Notes: generated by a model not told the origin, from the letters alone. A DNA stretch of 64,000 bases from Stenotrophomonas sp. SAU14A_NAIMI4_5 (GCF_003086795.1 NZ_CP026003.1:2716579-2780578), one strand, 5' to 3'; counted from the stretch's first letter, positions 37,883 to 52,062 are shown. Numbers and translations: made by a program.

Positions 37883-39295
37883 TTACAGCGGCAAACGCCG
37901 TGCGATGTAGTTGACCACGTTGCCGACCGCATCCGGATCCACGTTGGCCAGGCCGATGACCACGTAGCCCTGCTCGGGCAGCACCACGATGGCACTGTTC
38001 GAGCCAGGCGCCCCGCCCTCGTGCCCGTACTGGCGCTGGCTGCCCTGCCCCTGCACGACGAAGCCATAGCCATACCAGCCCTTGTGGTTCTGCGCGGTGG
38101 TGGCCTGCTTCAGCAGCGCCGGCGATACCAGCTTGCCGCTGCGCAGGGCCTCGCAGAACTTCAGCATGTCCGCGGCGGTGCTGTAACCACCACCAGCCGA
38201 CATGCCGCGCCAGGGCAGCGTCTTGATTTCGCGTACCCACTGCCCGTCCTTCCTGGTATAGGCGATGGCACGGTGCTCAACATCCACGGTTTCCGGCTCG
38301 AACCCGGTAGCGGTCATTCCTGCCGGGCGCAGGATGTGCGCGTCCACGTAGTCGTAGTACGACTGCCCGGAAACGGCCTCGATGATGCGGCCAAGCACGA
38401 TGAAGCCGTAATTGGAGTAGGCATCCTGGCTGCCGGGCGTGAACTGCGGGGCATCCTTGGCGAAGCGCTGCACGTAGTCATCCAGCGTCTTCAGCGAGGC
38501 CGAGTACTGGTCGAAATCATCGCCGAAGAAATCGCCCAGGCCGCTGGTGTGGGTCAACAGCTGGCGCACGGTCACGGTATCGGCGACGGAATTGTTCGGA
38601 TAGTCCGGCAGGTGCTTGCCGATCGTATCGCCCAGGCTCACTTTGCCGGCCTGCACCAGCTGCAGGATGGCCACCGAGGTGAACATCTTGTTGGACGAGG
38701 CCAGGCGGAATCGGGTCTGCGCGTCGACTGCCTTGTTCACGCCGCGGTCGGCCAGGCCTGCGTGCCAGTCCAGCAGCACGCGCCCGTTCTGCGCCACCAG
38801 CACGCTACCCGACAGCGCATCCTCAGCGGCCAAGGCGTCCAGCTTTGCACGGGCGTCGGCCATCAGCTGCGGCAAGGCGACGCGTGCGGGCTGGTATTTT
38901 TCCGGCGTGGGCATGCCTTCCAGCTGGAACAGCTTCAGTTGTGCCGGATGGGCCGGGTCCATCTCCGCGGTCACCAGCATCGCACGCTCGGTCTGCTGCG
39001 CCAGCACCAGCAGCTTCACCTGCAGTGGCGTGCTCTCACGCACCTCCAGCAGCTTCAGCGGGCCGGTCGACTCGCGGAACTCCAGATAGTCCTGCGGAGT
39101 GCTGCCGTCCTTCTTGGCGTAACGCTCAGCGAAGGCCTGCAACTGCTCCAGGCTGCCGGCATTGAACGCTGCCAGCCAGTCATCAGCCGCACGTCGGGCC
39201 TCAGGAGCGGGCGACGCAGCGTGCGCGGCGCCCATGCACAACAGCATCAACAAGGCCCAGAGCAATGGGCGGGCAGGAAGACAGCGCACGAACAT
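37883..39295 (-). CDS. Exported serine hydrolase (beta-lactamase fold) with N-terminal domain
   Basis: Starting at the ATG at 39295 (AAGGAA upstream), the 470-residue protein has a signal peptide (about 1-27). An alpha/beta N-terminal domain (about 30-140, DDWLAAFNAGSLEQLQAFAE) that resembles NTF2-type folds is followed by a penicillin-binding-like hydrolase domain with S200-S-N-K203, YSNYG (Y-x-N) and HEGGAPGS. The catalytic motifs are complete. The substrate is unknown. It is not the same type as the hydrolase at 20.3 kb, which has a C-terminal instead of N-terminal extension. Confidence 0.85.
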   Translation of the reverse strand: MFVRCLPARPLLWALLMLLCMGAAHAASPAPEARRAADDWLAAFNAGSLEQLQAFAERYAKKDGSTPQDYLEFRESTGPLKLLEVRESTPLQVKLLVLAQQTERAMLVTAEMDPAHPAQLKLFQLEGMPTPEKYQPARVALPQLMADARAKLDALAAEDALSGSVLVAQNGRVLLDWHAGLADRGVNKAVDAQTRFRLASSNKMFTSVAILQLVQAGKVSLGDTIGKHLPDYPNNSVADTVTVRQLLTHTSGLGDFFGDDFDQYSASLKTLDDYVQRFAKDAPQFTPGSQDAYSNYGFIVLGRIIEAVSGQSYYDYVDAHILRPAGMTATGFEPETVDVEHRAIAYTRKDGQWVREIKTLPWRGMSAGGGYSTAADMLKFCEALRSGKLVSPALLKQATTAQNHKGWYGYGFVVQGQGSQRQYGHEGGAPGSNSAIVVLPEQGYVVIGLANVDPDAVGNVVNYIARRLPL

Positions 39296-39358
39296 GGCGA
39301 TTCCTTCGCAGACGAGGCGTGCGGCCATCCTATCCCACCGCTGGCGCGTGCCGAGTGG

Positions 39359-39451
39359 GTAGAGCCGACCGTTGGTCGACTACCGCGCGGAGCGCGGGGT
39401 TTTGGCCTGGTCGCAACGTGCAGTGTCATCCAGCGGCCAGCGGCACCATCC
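39359..39451. repeat. Defective REPIN joined to a fragment of the RAYT 3' end
   Basis: A GTAG palindrome (39359-39382) and its CGCGCGGAGCGCGGGG spacer are followed directly at 39423-39451 by 29 bases identical to 39563-39591 in the RAYT coding region. The second palindrome of the REPIN is absent. This is a rearranged partial duplication of the sequence to its right. Confidence 0.8.
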
Positions 39452-39467
39452 CTCGCATGCCGAGGGG

Positions 39468-39553
39468 GTAGCGTCGACCGTTGGTCGACTATCGCGCAAA
39501 GCGCGGGGTTCTGGCCTGGTCGCAACGTGCAGTCGACCAACGGTCGACTCTAC
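39468..39553. repeat. 86-bp REPIN downstream of RAYT, containing its stop codon
   Basis: Outward-facing GTAG palindromes (39468-39491 and 39531-39553) share the core GTCGACCGTTGGTCGAC and are separated by a spacer that includes the GCGCGGGG hairpin and TGGTCGCAACGTGC. The right head reads CTAC at 39550-39553; its TAG is the RAYT stop codon. Confidence 0.92.
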
Positions 39554-40035
39554 CCTGGGGCGGTGTCATCCAGCGGCCAGCGGCACCATCCATGGGGGTA
39601 CTCGCCCAGCCGGGTTGCCAATCCTGCCCTTATGGGATTGGCCAGGATGTAGCGCGCATGCTTTCGCAGTGATTCCTCACTGCGGATCGCATGGTCGAAG
39701 TAGCCCGCCTGCCAGAGGGCCCCGGCGCTTCCGCGGTGTTGGTTGATGAGCAAACCGCTGCGTGACTTGAAGCGCTGCACGCAGTAGCCGAGTGAATTTT
39801 CGCGTAGCTGGGCAAGCCAATGCAGGTGGTCGGGCATGACCACCCACGCAAGCGACGCGGTCAGGCCTTGTTGGTCCATTGCCTCCAACACGTGCATGGC
39901 GATGCCGGCGTTGGTTGGATCTTCGAAGATGAGACGACGATTTCTGCAGATCATCGTGATGGCGTATACGTTGCCGATGAGGGAGCGGCGGCCGATGAGG
40001 AGTTGTGGACTGGGCATGTGGTTGAACATGCCCAT
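39550..40035 (-). CDS. REP-associated tyrosine transposase (RAYT)
   Basis: The 161-residue Y1/HUH-type transposase family protein has the HUH metal motif in VVMPDHLHWL (His70-Leu-His72). The RAYT signature WQAGYFDHAIRSEESLR follows, then ARYILANPIRAGL with the probable nucleophile Tyr129. RAYTs recognise and move REP sequences, cutting single-stranded DNA near the GTAG head. It sits between two 86-bp REPINs. Starts at 40029 and 40017 (MPSPQLLIGRRSL, the family-typical N-terminus) are alternatives to 40035. The TAG stop belongs to the adjoining palindrome. All key residues are intact, so it may be active. Confidence 0.9.
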   Translation of the reverse strand: MGMFNHMPSPQLLIGRRSLIGNVYAITMICRNRRLIFEDPTNAGIAMHVLEAMDQQGLTASLAWVVMPDHLHWLAQLRENSLGYCVQRFKSRSGLLINQHRGSAGALWQAGYFDHAIRSEESLRKHARYILANPIRAGLATRLGEYPHGWCRWPLDDTAPG

Positions 40036-40102
40036 CTTGGTTCCGTATTGGCATCGGCGTGACGCCAGTCAGCCCATAGGGATATGACCCGACGCCGACT
40101 GG

Positions 40103-40188
40103 GTAGAGTCGACCGTTGGTCGACTCCCGCGCGAGGCGCGGGGTTTTAGTTGGGACGCGAAAGGCAGTCGACCAACGGTCGACTCTAC
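40103..40188. repeat. 86-bp REPIN upstream of RAYT
   Basis: GTAG palindromes at 40103-40125 and 40166-40188 face outward with a 40-base spacer carrying CCGCGCGAGGCGCGGGG. Its length equals that of the REPIN on the other side of the RAYT gene, and the palindromes share the core; the spacer differs in its second half. The right end is four bases from the gcd stop codon. Confidence 0.92.
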
Positions 40189-40192
40189 CCCG

Positions 40193-42733
40193 TCACTTCG
40201 GTAACGCGTACGCCATCACGTAATCGCCCTTCGGCGTTTCCATGAAGTGGTGCCCCGCCGCGACGATCACCACGTACTGGCGGCCGTCCTGCTCGTACAC
40301 CATCGGGTTGGCCTGGCCACCGGCCGGCAGCTTGACGTGCCACAGCTCCTTGCCGGTCTTCAGGTCGATCGCGCGCAGCAGGTCGTCGGTGGCGGCGGCA
40401 ATGAAGATCAGGCCGCTGGCGGTCACCACCGCGCCACCATTGTTGGGCGTACCAATCTCGATCGGCAGGCCGGAGCGGATGCCGAACGGGCCATTGCCAC
40501 GGGCGCTGCCGAACGGACGATCCCACAGCAGCTTGCCGGTGCGCAGATCGACCGCGCGGATGCCACCGTAGGGCGGCTGCTTGCACAGCAGGCCGGTGAA
40601 CGGCAGGCGCCAGCCAGCATTGACGTCGATGGCGTACGGCGTACCGACCTGCGGGTCACCCGCACCCTCGGCACCACCCTTGTCGGTGCGGATATCTTCG
40701 CGCGGCAGCCAGCCCTTGCGGTCAGCTTCGGCGCGCGGCACCAGCCGGTTGTAGTTGGGCATGTCGTTGTAGTTGGCCACGATCACGCCGCGACGCGTAT
40801 CGATGGCCACGCTGCCCCAGTCCGAACCGCCGTTGTAGCCGGGGTATTCAATGGAATGGTGGTCGGCGCTCGGCGGCGTGTAGAAGCCCTCGTAGTGCGC
40901 CTTGCGGAACTGGATGCGGCACACCAGCTGATCAATCGGGGTGATCCCCCACATGTCCTGCTCGGTCAGATCGTGTTCGCGGCGCAGCGTGTGGTAGAGC
41001 GAGAACAGCTGGGTGGGCGAACGCTGCTCCGGCTCGGCACCACCACCGGGCACCTTGCGCTCTTCGGCCGGGGTCAGCAGCTGGCCGGTGCGGCGGTCGA
41101 GGATGTACATGTCGCCCTGCTTGGTCGGCAGCAGGATGGCCGGCACCTTGCCCTGCGCGGTCGGGTAGTCGATCAGGCTCGCCTGCGAGCCCATGTCGTA
41201 GTCCCAGACATCCTTGCGCACGGCCTGGAAATGCCAGGCCGGCTTGCCGGTGGTCACGTCGATGGCCACCAGCGAGGTCGCGTACTTGTTCTGGTTCTCG
41301 GTGCGCGAGCCGCTCCAGTAATCGCCCGCGGAATTACCCATCGGCAGGTAGACCAGGCCCAGCTTTTCATCGCCGGTGGCGGTGGTCCACATGTTCGGCG
41401 TACCGCGCGTGTATTCCTTGCCCTGCGCCGGCAGGCCGGTCAGTTCCGGCTGGTCCATGTCCCAGGCCCAGCGCAGCTTGCCGGTCACTGCGTCATAGGC
41501 CTGGATGACGCCCGAGGGTGCATCGCGGCGCTGGCCGTCCAGCACCTGGTGGCCGGTGACGATGACGCCGCGCACGATGGCCGGTGGCGAGGTGATGGAG
41601 ACGTAGCCCGGCGGCGTCTTGCCCATGCCCAGGGTGATGTCGACCTGGCCGTTGTTGCCGAAGTTGGCGCACGGCTTTCCGCTGTCCGCGTCCACCGCGA
41701 TGATGCGGCCGTCCAGGGTGCCTTCGATGATGCGCGCGGTGCAGGCCGGGCGGTTGCCAGGCACGCTGGCCGCGCCGGGGGTCGGCGGCGGCGCCGGCAG
41801 TGCCAGATCGGCGGCCGCGTCGGCCAGCGCGGCATCGACCACGGCGGCGCCACTGGGCTGCTCGTAATAGGACACGCCGCGGCACGCTGCGGTATAGGGA
41901 ATCGAAGCGTCTTTCACCTTCGGATTGAAGCGCCAGATTTCCTTGCCGGTACTGGCATCGAGCGCGATCAGCTGGTTGCGCGCGGTGCACAGGTACAGGC
42001 GGTTGCCGATCTTGAGCGGCGTGGTTTCCGCGCCCCAGCGGTTTTCCGGCAGGTCGCCGGTGCGGAACTGCCAGGCCGGTTGCAGCGTGGCCACGTTGTC
42101 CGGGGTGATCTGCTGCAGCGGCGAGAACCGTGTCGCGGCGTTGTTGCGGCCCCACGCGGCCCAGTCACCGTCGGCCGGTCGGTCGGAGGGCTGCAGGCCC
42201 GTGGTGTCCTCGGTTGGATCGATGCCGGTCGACGCAGCCGCGTCGGGGAACGGCTGGTCGCCGCGCACTTCGCCATGCGGCACGAAGGCCAGCGCGAAGG
42301 CCGCCACGAAGACCAGCATCAACACCGCCGCAACAACACGCGATGCGCGACGCGGGAAAGGCTGCTGCAGCGTCGGTGCCAGCAGCGCCATCACGATCGC
42401 CAGCGCGGTCACCAGGCCCAGCCGTGGCACCCAGCGCCAGTAGGTGCTGCCCGATTCCCACCACGTCCACAGCAGCGTGCCGACGAAGATGAGGGAGAAC
42501 AACAGCGCGGCGCTGCGGCGGTTGCCCCACAGCAGCACGCCGCTGACCAGCATGGCGATGCCGGCGATGGCGTAGTACCAGGAACCGCCCAGCGTGAGCA
42601 GCCAGACGCCCAAGCCGCCGATGACCGCGCCGAGCAGGATCAGCAGCAGGGAGAGAACGGTGGCCACCGGGTGCCGGCGACGCGGCGGGAGGGTCTGGCC
42701 ATCGGGAGGAACAGCAGCGGGGGCGGCAGGCAT
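40193..42733 (-). CDS. gcd: Membrane-bound PQQ-dependent glucose/quinate/shikimate-type dehydrogenase
   Basis: From the ATG at 42733 (GGAG upstream) the protein has 846 residues. Five N-terminal membrane helices (about 20-150) are followed by an eight-blade PQQ propeller domain in the periplasm, with WAAWGRNNAATRFSPLQQI, GDLPENRWGAETTPLKI, WVWD-type docking turns and VYKMDQ-like AWDMDQPELTG. The C-terminus contains the conserved GHHFMETPKGDYVMAYALP. It oxidises aldoses or quinate/shikimate and passes electrons to ubiquinone. The exact substrate is not certain. PQQ synthesis genes are not in the window. Confidence 0.93.
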   Translation of the reverse strand: MPAAPAAVPPDGQTLPPRRRHPVATVLSLLLILLGAVIGGLGVWLLTLGGSWYYAIAGIAMLVSGVLLWGNRRSAALLFSLIFVGTLLWTWWESGSTYWRWVPRLGLVTALAIVMALLAPTLQQPFPRRASRVVAAVLMLVFVAAFALAFVPHGEVRGDQPFPDAAASTGIDPTEDTTGLQPSDRPADGDWAAWGRNNAATRFSPLQQITPDNVATLQPAWQFRTGDLPENRWGAETTPLKIGNRLYLCTARNQLIALDASTGKEIWRFNPKVKDASIPYTAACRGVSYYEQPSGAAVVDAALADAAADLALPAPPPTPGAASVPGNRPACTARIIEGTLDGRIIAVDADSGKPCANFGNNGQVDITLGMGKTPPGYVSITSPPAIVRGVIVTGHQVLDGQRRDAPSGVIQAYDAVTGKLRWAWDMDQPELTGLPAQGKEYTRGTPNMWTTATGDEKLGLVYLPMGNSAGDYWSGSRTENQNKYATSLVAIDVTTGKPAWHFQAVRKDVWDYDMGSQASLIDYPTAQGKVPAILLPTKQGDMYILDRRTGQLLTPAEERKVPGGGAEPEQRSPTQLFSLYHTLRREHDLTEQDMWGITPIDQLVCRIQFRKAHYEGFYTPPSADHHSIEYPGYNGGSDWGSVAIDTRRGVIVANYNDMPNYNRLVPRAEADRKGWLPREDIRTDKGGAEGAGDPQVGTPYAIDVNAGWRLPFTGLLCKQPPYGGIRAVDLRTGKLLWDRPFGSARGNGPFGIRSGLPIEIGTPNNGGAVVTASGLIFIAAATDDLLRAIDLKTGKELWHVKLPAGGQANPMVYEQDGRQYVVIVAAGHHFMETPKGDYVMAYALPK

Positions 42734-42863
42734 TTCAGGCTCCAGGGCGCGACCGTGCGGTCGGTTGGACGGGGGGGCTCCACTGCGGACGGCACCGTCC
42801 GCTGGTTCACCAACCGTTATCCGCCCCTGCCTGTGAAATGAATGCGTTCTTTGCCCGCAAACA

Positions 42864-42890
42864 ACGACGCCGGCACAAGGCCGGCGTCGT
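42864..42890 (-). terminator. Probable terminator for gyrA
   Basis: A perfect 11-base stem (ACGACGCCGGC / GCCGGCGTCGT) with a five-base loop lies about 25 bases past the gyrA stop on its strand. It is followed by a short T-containing run (TGTTTGC), so efficiency may be moderate. Confidence 0.6.
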
Positions 42891-42914
42891 CGGGTACCTG
42901 TCATCGCGGCAGGA

Positions 42915-45629
<2,715 letters not shown>

Positions 45630-45787
45630 TCGGGTTCCGTTGTCTGGTAGCGGTCCAGTCCGGCGCAGCCCTCTGCGGGAGGGGGTCGTGCCGGAACCTC
45701 GATTCAACCTGTGGATACTACCACAACAGGCCGTTTTCCGCCTCCCTTTACGGGGATTTTACCGGCACAAATCAGGAACTTAGGGGG

Positions 45788-45811
45788 TTGCCGGCCAGCG
45801 GCCGGCACCAC
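45788..45811. repeat. Degenerate GTAG palindrome (GCCGGCCAGCGGCCGGC subtype)
   Basis: The palindrome is intact, but the head reads CAC instead of CTAC. It lies just left of a different palindrome, between gyrA and mtnA. Confidence 0.65.
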
Positions 45812-45819
45812 CGGGGCCG

Positions 45820-45856
45820 GGGTCGGAGCCCTTTCCTGCGGAAAGGGATCCGACCC
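45820..45856. repeat. Non-GTAG palindrome (GGGTCGGA...TCCGACCC type)
   Basis: A 37-base inverted repeat, GGGTCGGAGCCCTTTCC then a three- to five-base loop then GGAAAGGGATCCGACCC, ends ten bases before the mtnA stop. A related sequence with the same outer arms is at 51885-51915. It has no GTAG head and is a second repeat family. Confidence 0.78.
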
Positions 45857-45866
45857 TGCACCTGCA

Positions 45867-46931
45867 TCAACCGCCGAAGGCGGCGCGCATGTTCTCGGCG
45901 GTCGGGTTCAGGATGACCCCGCGCTCGGTCACGATGGCGTCGATCAGCTCGCCCGGGGTGACGTCGAACACCGGGTTCCAGGCGGCAATGCCCTCGGCCA
46001 CGGTGCGGGTGCCGCCCACGCCGTACAGCTCGCCCGGGTCGCGCTGCTCGATCTCGATCTGGCTGCCGTCCACGGTGTCCATGTCCACCGTCGAGGACGG
46101 GGCCACAACCATGAACTTCACCCCGTGGTGGCGGGCGGCGATGGCCAGCTGGTAGGTACCGATCTTGTTGGCGGTATCGCCGTTGGCGCAGATGCGGTCG
46201 GCACCAACGATCACCCACTGCACGGCACCGGTCTTCATCAGGTGCGAGGCGGCGGAATCGGCGATCAGGGTGGCATCGATGCCATCCTGCTGCAGCTCCC
46301 ACACGGTCAGGCGCGCGCCCTGCAGCCACGGCCGGGTCTCACCGGCAAACACGCGGGCGATGCGGTGCTGGGCCATGCCGGCGCGGATCACGCCCAACGC
46401 GGTACCGAAGCCGGCGGTGGCCAGCGAGCCGGTGTTGCAATGGGTCAGCACGCCGCTGCCGGCGTCGATCAGGCCGGCACCCAGCGCGCCCATGTGGCGG
46501 TTGGCGGCCAGGTCTTCCTCGGCGATGGCCTGGGCCTCGGCTTCCAGCAACGCCTTCCAGTCGGCGCCGGCGGCGGTCAGGCAACGGCGCATGCGGGCCA
46601 GTGCCCAGGCCAGGTTCACCGCGGTCGGGCGCGAGGCGTTCAGCCGCTGCAGGGCCGGTTCCAGCTGCTGCAGGGCGTGCGCGCCGTCGGCGGCCTGCAC
46701 CTCGCGTGCGGCCAGCACCACGCCCCAGGCGGCGGCAATGCCGATGGCCGGCGCACCGCGCACGGTCAGCGCGTGGATGGCGGTGGCGACGTCGTCGCTG
46801 TCATGGCAGACCACGTGTTCGACCACGAACGGCAGCTTGCGCTGGTCGAGCAGTTGCAGGGCATCGCCGGTCCACAGGATCGGGCGGATGTGGTCGTAGC
46901 GGGCGTAGTCGAGGTCGGTGGCAGTGTTCAT
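45867..46931 (-). CDS. mtnA: S-methyl-5-thioribose-1-phosphate isomerase
   Basis: This 354-residue enzyme converts methylthioribose-1-phosphate to the ribulose form in methionine salvage. Motifs: [17 protein letters not shown] (about 50), [20 protein letters not shown] (about 155, catalytic Cys) and [19 protein letters not shown] (catalytic Asp near 240). The ATG at 46931 gives the family N-terminus; an upstream ATG at 46982 would add 17 residues. It is not with other salvage genes here. Confidence 0.95.
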   Translation of the reverse strand: MNTATDLDYARYDHIRPILWTGDALQLLDQRKLPFVVEHVVCHDSDDVATAIHALTVRGAPAIGIAAAWGVVLAAREVQAADGAHALQQLEPALQRLNASRPTAVNLAWALARMRRCLTAAGADWKALLEAEAQAIAEEDLAANRHMGALGAGLIDAGSGVLTHCNTGSLATAGFGTALGVIRAGMAQHRIARVFAGETRPWLQGARLTVWELQQDGIDATLIADSAASHLMKTGAVQWVIVGADRICANGDTANKIGTYQLAIAARHHGVKFMVVAPSSTVDMDTVDGSQIEIEQRDPGELYGVGGTRTVAEGIAAWNPVFDVTPGELIDAIVTERGVILNPTAENMRAAFGG

Positions 46932-46978
46932 GGGCCCATTGTAGGGCCACGCCCCGCGTGGTTGGAGCCTGCCCGGGC

Positions 46979-47731
46979 TCAATTCACCGAGAAATCGGCG
47001 CGGCAGCCGCCGTCCACCCAGATGCCATTGCGGCTCCAGCCCCAGGTCTTGCCTTCCTCGCAGGCTGTGCCGGACAGCTGCTTGATGACCTTGGCCTCGG
47101 TGGAAATGGTGGCGCCGCAGAAGCGCCGCCGCTTGGACTTGGATTCGCAGGTCAGCTTGCGGGCCACGTCTACGAAACGCCCGGCATCGTCGGCCACTTC
47201 GAAATCGCCCTGGCAGCCGCGGCTGGTCCAGACTTCATTGCGCTTGTAGCCCCAGCCCTGCCCTTCGCGGCACGGCAGCACCGAGAGCTGGCGCAGCAGT
47301 CGCACCGGCGCGCCATCCAGCCGCACCGGGCAGCTCTGCGGACGGCCATTGGATTCGCAGCGCACCACGCGGCGCACCAGGTGCTTGCTCTTGCCTTCGC
47401 CGGCAGCGGCGGAGCTGGCGGCACCTTCAGCGCCGCGTGCACGGAATTCGGCACGGCAGCCCAGAGTCACCCACACGCCGCTGCGGTCGGTACCCCACTC
47501 GCTGCCACGGATGCAGGTGTTGCTCGACAGCTGGCGCACCAGGTCGACGCCGTTGCTGACGTCGATATCGCAGTGCACCCAGCCCATGTCGCGCGATTCG
47601 CAGGTCACCACTTCGCCTTCGTAGCCCGCTGCCTGGGCAGACGCCGACGACGGCAGCAGGCCGCCCCATATCGCCATGGAGTACACCGGTGCCGCGACGA
47701 CCGCAAACCACTTGACCAAAGCATTCCCCAA
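46979..47731 (-). CDS. Exported DUF3011 triple-repeat protein
   Basis: The 250-residue protein has a signal peptide (about 1-33, ending SASAQA) and three copies of a roughly 55-residue DUF3011 repeat. Each has C-E-S near its start, then a second Cys, then [RK]QLS followed by C, then W-G-x-x-[RK], VW or IW, then G-C-[RQ]-[AG]-[DE]-F. The Cys positions are conserved across all three. The function is unknown; the cysteine pattern suggests a disulfide-stabilised extracellular or periplasmic binding protein. Confidence 0.8.
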   Translation of the reverse strand: MGNALVKWFAVVAAPVYSMAIWGGLLPSSASAQAAGYEGEVVTCESRDMGWVHCDIDVSNGVDLVRQLSSNTCIRGSEWGTDRSGVWVTLGCRAEFRARGAEGAASSAAAGEGKSKHLVRRVVRCESNGRPQSCPVRLDGAPVRLLRQLSVLPCREGQGWGYKRNEVWTSRGCQGDFEVADDAGRFVDVARKLTCESKSKRRRFCGATISTEAKVIKQLSGTACEEGKTWGWSRNGIWVDGGCRADFSVN

Positions 47732-47851
47732 CGGAGCGGATGAACCACGATGCCAGTGTCCTGCATCAGGCGTGATAAGACCATCATCGTGCTTGCTGAA
47801 TCAAGCGCGAAATCCGTTGTTTTTGTTCAGGCGCAGATCGCGCGCGGTCGT

Positions 47852-48808
47852 TCAGGCGTGGGCGAAATCAAACGCAAGGACATCAGCGATGCGCGGCGTG
47901 CGGTTCATCGCCATCAGCAAGCGGTCCACGCCCACCGCCACGCCTGCACAGGCCGGCATCGCAGGCAACGCGGACAGCAGTGCCTCATCCAGCGCAGGCT
48001 GCACCTGGCCGCGTTCGTGCCGGCGCTGCTGGTCGCGCTCGAAGCGCGCACGCTGCTCGCCTGCATCGTTCAGCTCGTGATAGCCGTTGGCGAGCTCGAC
48101 CGCCCCAAGGTACAACTCGAACCGCTCGGCCAGCGCTGGCGTGCCCGCGCGGATGCGCGCCAGCGCGGCCTGGCTGGCCGGCCAGTCATGGACCACGGTC
48201 ATGACCGCGTCATCGAAGTGCGGTTGGATGCGATGGGTCATCAGCAGGTCCAGCCAGTCATCGCGGGTCAGGCCGACCGGGTCGATGTGCACCTCACCCA
48301 GCGCCGCGCGCAACGCCGCTTCGTCCGCATCGAACGGATCGACGCCGGCGTGCTGCTGGAACAGTTCGCGGTAGCTGAGCACGCGCAGGGTCGCCGTGCG
48401 CCCGACCAGCGCCAGTGCTTCGCGCACCAGCTCGGCGGTTTCCTGCATCAGGCGATGGTGATCCCAGCCCACGCGGTACCACTCCAGCATGGTGAACTCG
48501 GGATTGTGGCGACCACCGGCCTCGCCGTTGCGGAACACCCGGCCGAGTTCGTAGCAGTCACCCACACCAGCGGCGAGCAGGCGCTTGAGCGGGAATTCCG
48601 GCGAGGTGCGCAGCCAACGGCGGCGGCCACCGGCATCGACGTGGCCACTGAAATCGGTATGGAAGCTGTCGATGTTCGGCTCGGTGTTGCCGGCCACCGA
48701 CAGGATCGGCGTTTCCACTTCCAGCACGTCACGCTCGGCGAAGAAGCGGCGCAGCAGCGCGTTGAGCGCGGCACGCTGCTGCAGCGCGCGCATCAGGGCC
48801 TCGCTCAC
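47852..48808 (-). CDS. epmA: Elongation factor P--(R)-beta-lysine ligase
   Basis: The 318-residue class II lysyl-tRNA-synthetase paralogue lacks the anticodon domain and begins MSEALMRALQQRAALNALLR. It has SVAGNTEPNIDSF, the motif-2-like RVFRNGEAGGRHNPEFTMLEWYR and the motif-3-like GVAVGVDRLLMAMN. It attaches beta-lysine to elongation factor P. Its stop region lies ahead of a short gap; its start overlaps the GNAT gene stop by four bases, so the two are coupled. epmB and efp are not in the window. Confidence 0.95.
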   Translation of the reverse strand: MSEALMRALQQRAALNALLRRFFAERDVLEVETPILSVAGNTEPNIDSFHTDFSGHVDAGGRRRWLRTSPEFPLKRLLAAGVGDCYELGRVFRNGEAGGRHNPEFTMLEWYRVGWDHHRLMQETAELVREALALVGRTATLRVLSYRELFQQHAGVDPFDADEAALRAALGEVHIDPVGLTRDDWLDLLMTHRIQPHFDDAVMTVVHDWPASQAALARIRAGTPALAERFELYLGAVELANGYHELNDAGEQRARFERDQQRRHERGQVQPALDEALLSALPAMPACAGVAVGVDRLLMAMNRTPRIADVLAFDFAHA

Positions 48809-49290
48809 AGAATGCCCTCCGGGCGCGGATGGTCCAGTGGCAGGGTCAGCAGATCGCGGGTGTCATCGATGTAGCCGCTGGCCAGATACAGGCGCCGCGC
48901 CAGCTCGTTGTGGTGATTCACCTCCAGGCGCATGCGGCTGACACCGCGCCCGCGCGCACGCTGTTCGCAGGTGGCCAGCGCCTGCTTGCCGCGGCCGCGG
49001 CCGCGCGCGCGGTGCGCCAGGTACAGCTCGTCCAGCAGCACGAAGTGACCGCCCTGCTCCAGGCTGAAGCCCATCGCGATCACCGCGTAGCCGCAGACCT
49101 CGCCCGCTTCATCCAGCCACAGCAGCACTTCGCCGTTGCGGGGGTCGGCCAGCAGCGCATCGACGCCGCGGCGTACGCGCGCGTCATCGAATTCGATCTT
49201 GTCTTCGGCGTAGAACTCGCGCATCAACGCGATCAGCACGTCCTCATCGGCGCGGGTGGCCAGGCGGAAATCCAGCGGGGCGGTCTGCAT
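48805..49290 (-). CDS. GNAT-family N-acetyltransferase
   Basis: The 161-residue protein (MQTAPLDFRLATRADEDVLI, with AGGACA upstream) shows the GNAT core: a central strand VCGYAVIAMGF, the acetyl-CoA-binding V-x-x-x-x-R/Q-G-x-G-x-A loop as YLAHRARGRGRGKQALATCE, and motif B MRLEVNHHNELARRLYLASGY. The target is not predictable. It is the first gene of an epmA-linked pair and may acetylate a translation component by context only. Confidence 0.9.
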   Translation of the reverse strand: MQTAPLDFRLATRADEDVLIALMREFYAEDKIEFDDARVRRGVDALLADPRNGEVLLWLDEAGEVCGYAVIAMGFSLEQGGHFVLLDELYLAHRARGRGRGKQALATCEQRARGRGVSRMRLEVNHHNELARRLYLASGYIDDTRDLLTLPLDHPRPEGIL

Positions 49291-49342
49291 AGGGTGTCCT
49301 CTCATGCATCAGGCCGGGCGCGCGTGGCGCCCGGCGGGGTCA

Positions 49343-51841
<2,499 letters not shown>

Positions 51842-51884
51842 CTACCGCGCCCGCGTGTCAGGCCTCGTCATGCCCGCCCTGCTC

Positions 51885-51993
51885 GGGGTCGGATCCCCGA
51901 AGGGGCTCTGACCCCGGCCGTGGATTGCCGCCCTTGTAGAGTCGAGCTTGCTCGACCGGCCGGGCAACAGCAGTCGAGCAAGCTCGACTCTAC
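51885..51993. repeat. Non-GTAG palindrome followed by a REPIN
   Basis: At 51885-51915 GGGGTCGGATCCCC and GGGGCTCTGACCCC form an inverted repeat related to the one at 45820. At 51936-51993 two GTAG palindromes with core GTCGAGCTTGCTCGAC face outward as a REPIN. Both lie between the divergent ligA and aminotransferase genes. Confidence 0.87.
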
Positions 51994-52062
51994 AAAACCT
52001 TCGCTTGCCGCCCGCACCCCACCAGCGTTAGCGTGCGGCGGTTGCCCTTCGGAATCCTGCCC

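Noticed and set aside
40247..42841. Long plus-strand open frame opposite gcd
   Set aside because: The minus-strand reading has clear PQQ dehydrogenase motifs and a ribosome site. The plus frame is an antisense shadow.
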